Below, piece after piece: positions 60,707 through 64,000 of a DNA stretch of 64,000 bases. The notes below the pieces were generated by a model that did not search any database, was not told the origin of the DNA, and saw only the letters and a list, made by a program, of their open reading frames with translations. The DNA comes from an uncultured Pelagibacteraceae bacterium. GTDB lineage: Bacteria > Pseudomonadota > Alphaproteobacteria > Pelagibacterales > Pelagibacteraceae. Numbering within the stretch: position 1 is the stretch's first letter; every line of letters starts with the position of its first letter. The DNA lies in NCBI GenBank assembly GCA_902596745.1, contig CACJUZ010000004.1, positions 1-64,000 of the forward strand, given 5' to 3'. Both the position numbers and the translations under genes were made by a program.

Positions 60707-60737
60707 AAAAGGGGGCACTAGCTGCCCCCTTTTTTTA
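60707..60737 (+). terminator. Rho-independent terminator / attenuator between glpV and glpS
   Basis: AAAAGGGGGCA-CTAGC-TGCCCCCTTTT followed by further Ts. Confidence 0.93.
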
Positions 60738-60754
60738 AAACTAAATTTTAAATT

Positions 60755-61819
60755 ATGAGTCTAGAATTAAAAAATGTAGAAAAAAAAGTTGGAATACATA
60801 CTCATATTCATCCTACAAGTCTTAAATTAGAAAAAAATACTATAAACGTTCTTCTTGGTTCAACATTAGCTGGCAAAACAACTTTAATGCAAATAATGGC
60901 AGGGTTGGATAAACCAACCTCAGGTGAGATATGGTTTGATGGAAAAAATGTTACAGGTATGAAAGTACAAAAAAGAAATTGCTCTATGGTTTACCAGCAA
61001 TTTATTAATTATCCAAATTACACGGTTTATGAAAATATTGCTTCTCCCTTAGCAATAACGGGAGTGAAAGATGATGAGATCAATCAAAGAGTAGGAAAGG
61101 TAGCTGAACTTTTAAAATTATCAGCAATGTTAAATAAAAAACCTGACGAATTATCAGGCGGACAACAACAAAGAACTGCTTTAGCAAGGGCGTTAGTAAA
61201 AGACTCAGATTTAATTTTATTAGATGAGCCTTTGGCAAATTTAGATTTTAAATTAAGAGAAGAACTAAGAGAAGAACTGCCAAAATTGTTTGAAGATAGA
61301 GACTGTATAGTTGTTTATGCAACAACAGAGCCTTCAGATGCATTAATGATAGGTGGAAATACAGCAACATTATTAGAAGGCAAAGTTATCCAGTATGGCA
61401 AAACGCTAGAGGTTTATAATAAGCCTGAAAATTTAATTTCAGCTAAAGTTTTTAGTGATCCTCCAATGAATATAGCTGAAATCACAAAAAGAGGAGATAA
61501 TTGTAAATTTACAGATAATGATGTTCAATGGAAATCATCAGCAAAAATTAAAGATGGTACTTATAAAATAGGTATAAGACCCCATAATATTACTACTTAT
61601 AAAGAGGGAAATAATTCAGTCGAAATTAACGGTAAAGTTCAAATTTCTGAACTTAGTGGGTCTGAAAGCTTGATACACTTTACTAACGGAAATTTAAACT
61701 GGGTTTCATTGTCTAACGGTACCCAACAAAAAAATGTTGGAGAAGATACTAAACTATACATGAACACGGATGAGTTTTTATATTTTGATCAAAATAACAG
61801 ATTGGTAAATAATGGCTAA
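60755..61819 (+). CDS. glpS: Glycerol ABC transporter ATP-binding protein 1 (GlpS-like)
   Basis: LLGSTLAGKTTLMQ; LSGGQQQRTALARAL; LILLDEPLANLD; H-loop region reads YATTEPSDAL. Confidence 0.88.
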   Translation: MSLELKNVEKKVGIHTHIHPTSLKLEKNTINVLLGSTLAGKTTLMQIMAGLDKPTSGEIWFDGKNVTGMKVQKRNCSMVYQQFINYPNYTVYENIASPLAITGVKDDEINQRVGKVAELLKLSAMLNKKPDELSGGQQQRTALARALVKDSDLILLDEPLANLDFKLREELREELPKLFEDRDCIVVYATTEPSDALMIGGNTATLLEGKVIQYGKTLEVYNKPENLISAKVFSDPPMNIAEITKRGDNCKFTDNDVQWKSSAKIKDGTYKIGIRPHNITTYKEGNNSVEINGKVQISELSGSESLIHFTNGNLNWVSLSNGTQQKNVGEDTKLYMNTDEFLYFDQNNRLVNNG

Positions 61820-62876
61820 AATAACTTTAAAAGATTTAAGTCACAGTTATTTAGAAAAGCAGAATAGTAATTCTGATTGGGCTTTGAGAGATGTTAATAT
61901 TGATTGGAAAGACGGTGGAGCATATGCACTTTTAGGTCCATCTGGTTGTGGTAAGACAACTTTATTAAATATTGTTTCAGGCTTATTAAAACCAACAAAG
62001 GGCAGTGTTTTATTTGATGACAAAGATATGACATCACTTAACCCTGTTGAAAGAGATATTGCTCAAATATTTCAGTTTCCAGTTATTTACGACACCATGT
62101 CTGTATATGATAATTTAGCTTTCCCGTTAAAAAATAGAGGTCTTTCTGACTCACAGATTGCATCTAAAGTTAAAGAAATAGCTGAGATGCTTGAGTTAAC
62201 GACTACACTAAACAACAGAGCATCAGGTTTAACAGCTGATGGAAAACAAAAAATTTCATTAGGTAGAGGACTTGTTAGATCAGACGTAAACGTAATTATG
62301 TTTGATGAACCATTAACTGTAATAGATCCACATTTAAAATGGGTTTTAAGATCTAAATTAAAAGAATTACACCAAAAGATTAATCGTACTATGATTTACG
62401 TGACGCATGATCAAACCGAAGCTTTAACATTCGCAGATCAGGTTGTAGTCATGCATGAAGGTCAAATTGTTCAAACTGGAACACCTGTTGAATTATTTGA
62501 GAAACCCAAACATACTTTTGTCGGACATTTTATTGGATCACCTGGAATGAACATACTTCCTTGTGAAATTAAAAATGGTGAAATAAATTTCAGTGGTCAA
62601 AAAATACAAAGTCATAAGGCTGTAAAAAAATCAAATTTTAGTAAAACTCAAATAGGCATTAGACCTGAATTTATAAATTTTTCAAAAGATGGGATTCCAG
62701 TTAAAATTAAAAGAGTAAGTAATACTGGAAGACACAAAATTGTTGATACAGAATGTGATGGGGGTAATATTAAAATATTATCTAATGCCTCTACTGAAAT
62801 TCCAAGTGGAAGCGCTCATATTACTTTCAATCAAAAATATACATATGTTTATGGAGATAACTGGATTATAGAATAA
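61812..62876 (+). CDS. glpT: Glycerol ABC transporter ATP-binding protein 2 (GlpT-like)
   Basis: LLGPSGCGKTTLLN; VIMFDEPLTVID; YVTHDQTEAL; signature reads GLTADGKQK. Confidence 0.88.
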   Translation: MAKITLKDLSHSYLEKQNSNSDWALRDVNIDWKDGGAYALLGPSGCGKTTLLNIVSGLLKPTKGSVLFDDKDMTSLNPVERDIAQIFQFPVIYDTMSVYDNLAFPLKNRGLSDSQIASKVKEIAEMLELTTTLNNRASGLTADGKQKISLGRGLVRSDVNVIMFDEPLTVIDPHLKWVLRSKLKELHQKINRTMIYVTHDQTEALTFADQVVVMHEGQIVQTGTPVELFEKPKHTFVGHFIGSPGMNILPCEIKNGEINFSGQKIQSHKAVKKSNFSKTQIGIRPEFINFSKDGIPVKIKRVSNTGRHKIVDTECDGGNIKILSNASTEIPSGSAHITFNQKYTYVYGDNWIIE

Positions 62877-63742
62877 TGAATAAAACTATTAATCAAAAAG
62901 CTTGGTATTTTGTAATTCCCGTATTCGTTCTTGTTGCATTTAATGCAGCTATTCCTTTAATGACAGTCGTCAATTATTCATTTCAAGAAACTTTTGGAAA
63001 CAACGTATTTGCTTGGGAAGGCACAAGGTGGTTTAAACAAATCTTGTTATCTGAGAGATTTCATGCTTCATTAGGAAGACAATTTGCTTTTACTTTTATA
63101 ATACTTCTAATCCAAATACCTCTAGGAATTGCTATTGCACTTACAATGCCAAAAAAAGGATGGGGTGTACCAGTTTGTTTGATTTTGATGTCTATGCCGC
63201 TTCTAATTCCTTGGAATGTTGTTGGAGCAATGTGGAATATCTTTGCACTTCCAGATATTGGATTTCTTGGCTATACATTAAACTCAGTTGGTTTTGATTA
63301 TAATTTTACCCAACAACCTGGTGATGCTTGGTTTACAACTATTCTAATGGATGTTTGGCATTGGACATCATTAGTGGTTCTTTTATCTTATGCAGGTCTT
63401 AATTCAATTCAACCAGCTTATTATCAAGCAGCAGAAATTGATGGAGCAAGTAGGTGGGCTACTTTCAGATATATTGAATTACCAAAAATGAAAAAAGTTT
63501 TAACTTTAGCTATTTTATTAAGATTTATGGATAGCTTTATGATTTATACTGAGCCATTTGTTTTAACAGGAGGAGGACCAGGAAATACTACAGCATTTTT
63601 ATCCATTGATTTAGTTAAAATGGCATTAGGTCAATTTGATTTAGGACCGGCAGCTGCAATGTCATTGATATATTTCTTTATCGTACTTTTAGTTTGTTGG
63701 GTATTTTATAATTTAATGATGAAAAATGAGGCACAGTCATGA
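62876..63742 (+). CDS. glpP: Glycerol ABC transporter permease (GlpP-like)
   Basis: AAEIDGASRWATFRYIELPKMKKVL EAA loop. Confidence 0.88.
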   Translation: MNKTINQKAWYFVIPVFVLVAFNAAIPLMTVVNYSFQETFGNNVFAWEGTRWFKQILLSERFHASLGRQFAFTFIILLIQIPLGIAIALTMPKKGWGVPVCLILMSMPLLIPWNVVGAMWNIFALPDIGFLGYTLNSVGFDYNFTQQPGDAWFTTILMDVWHWTSLVVLLSYAGLNSIQPAYYQAAEIDGASRWATFRYIELPKMKKVLTLAILLRFMDSFMIYTEPFVLTGGGPGNTTAFLSIDLVKMALGQFDLGPAAAMSLIYFFIVLLVCWVFYNLMMKNEAQS

Positions 63743-64000
63743 AAAAATATAAATGGTTAGTACCTACATTATATATAATTTTTTTAATGCTACCGATTTA
63801 TTGGTTAATAAATATGTCATTTAAAACAACTACTGAAATTATAAATACATATTCTTTATGGCCACAAAAATTTACAACAGAAAATTACGTAAAAATTTTT
63901 ACAGATAGTACCTGGTATATGGGTTACATTAACTCAATTACCTATACAGTATTCAACACCGTTATTTCTGTTGCAGCAGCTTTACCAGCAGCTTATGCGT
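63739..64000 (+). CDS. glpQ: Glycerol ABC transporter permease (GlpQ-like), truncated by window end
   Basis: MKKYKWLVPTLYIIFLMLPIYWLINMSFKTTTEIINTYSLWPQKFTTENYVKIF; 4-bp overlap with glpP. Confidence 0.85.
   Translation, partial: MKKYKWLVPTLYIIFLMLPIYWLINMSFKTTTEIINTYSLWPQKFTTENYVKIFTDSTWYMGYINSITYTVFNTVISVAAALPAAYA

Noticed and set aside
1-64000. CRISPR arrays, rRNA operons, transposases or a live prophage
   Set aside because: No regularly spaced repeats, rRNA sequence, transposase or phage structural gene seen by reading.

Overview
AT-rich, very compact, alphaproteobacterial chromosome window. Gene content and protein style look like the SAR11 / Pelagibacterales lineage; this is inferred from the proteins and was not searched. 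Most genes are housekeeping: nrdAB, the pur cluster, rpsD, rpoZ, glmS, cysS, nadE, map, prpCB. Between them are accessory and metabolic modules: (i) apt / mtnP-mtnA-class II aldolase-speD::speE, a nearly closed polyamine/MTA recycling block; (ii) a polar amino-acid ABC importer without an adjacent ATPase, fused by overlap to a nitrilase-family hydrolase; (iii) a GH13_18-like disaccharide phosphorylase divergent from a sugar ABC importer with unusual permeases; (iv) a duplicated tRNA-Leu(UAA) 5' half flanking a ~1 kb insert with short tandem repeats; (v) a glycerol module gpsA-glpK-glpVSTPQ whose two ATPases carry complementary motif losses. No CRISPR array, rRNA, IS element or recognisable riboswitch was seen. 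No wholly unprecedented system was established. The candidates most worth checking are the asymmetric GlpS/GlpT ATPase pair, the MTA-to-DHAP block, the tRNA-Leu scar, and the phosphorylase/DUF11-like-permease locus.
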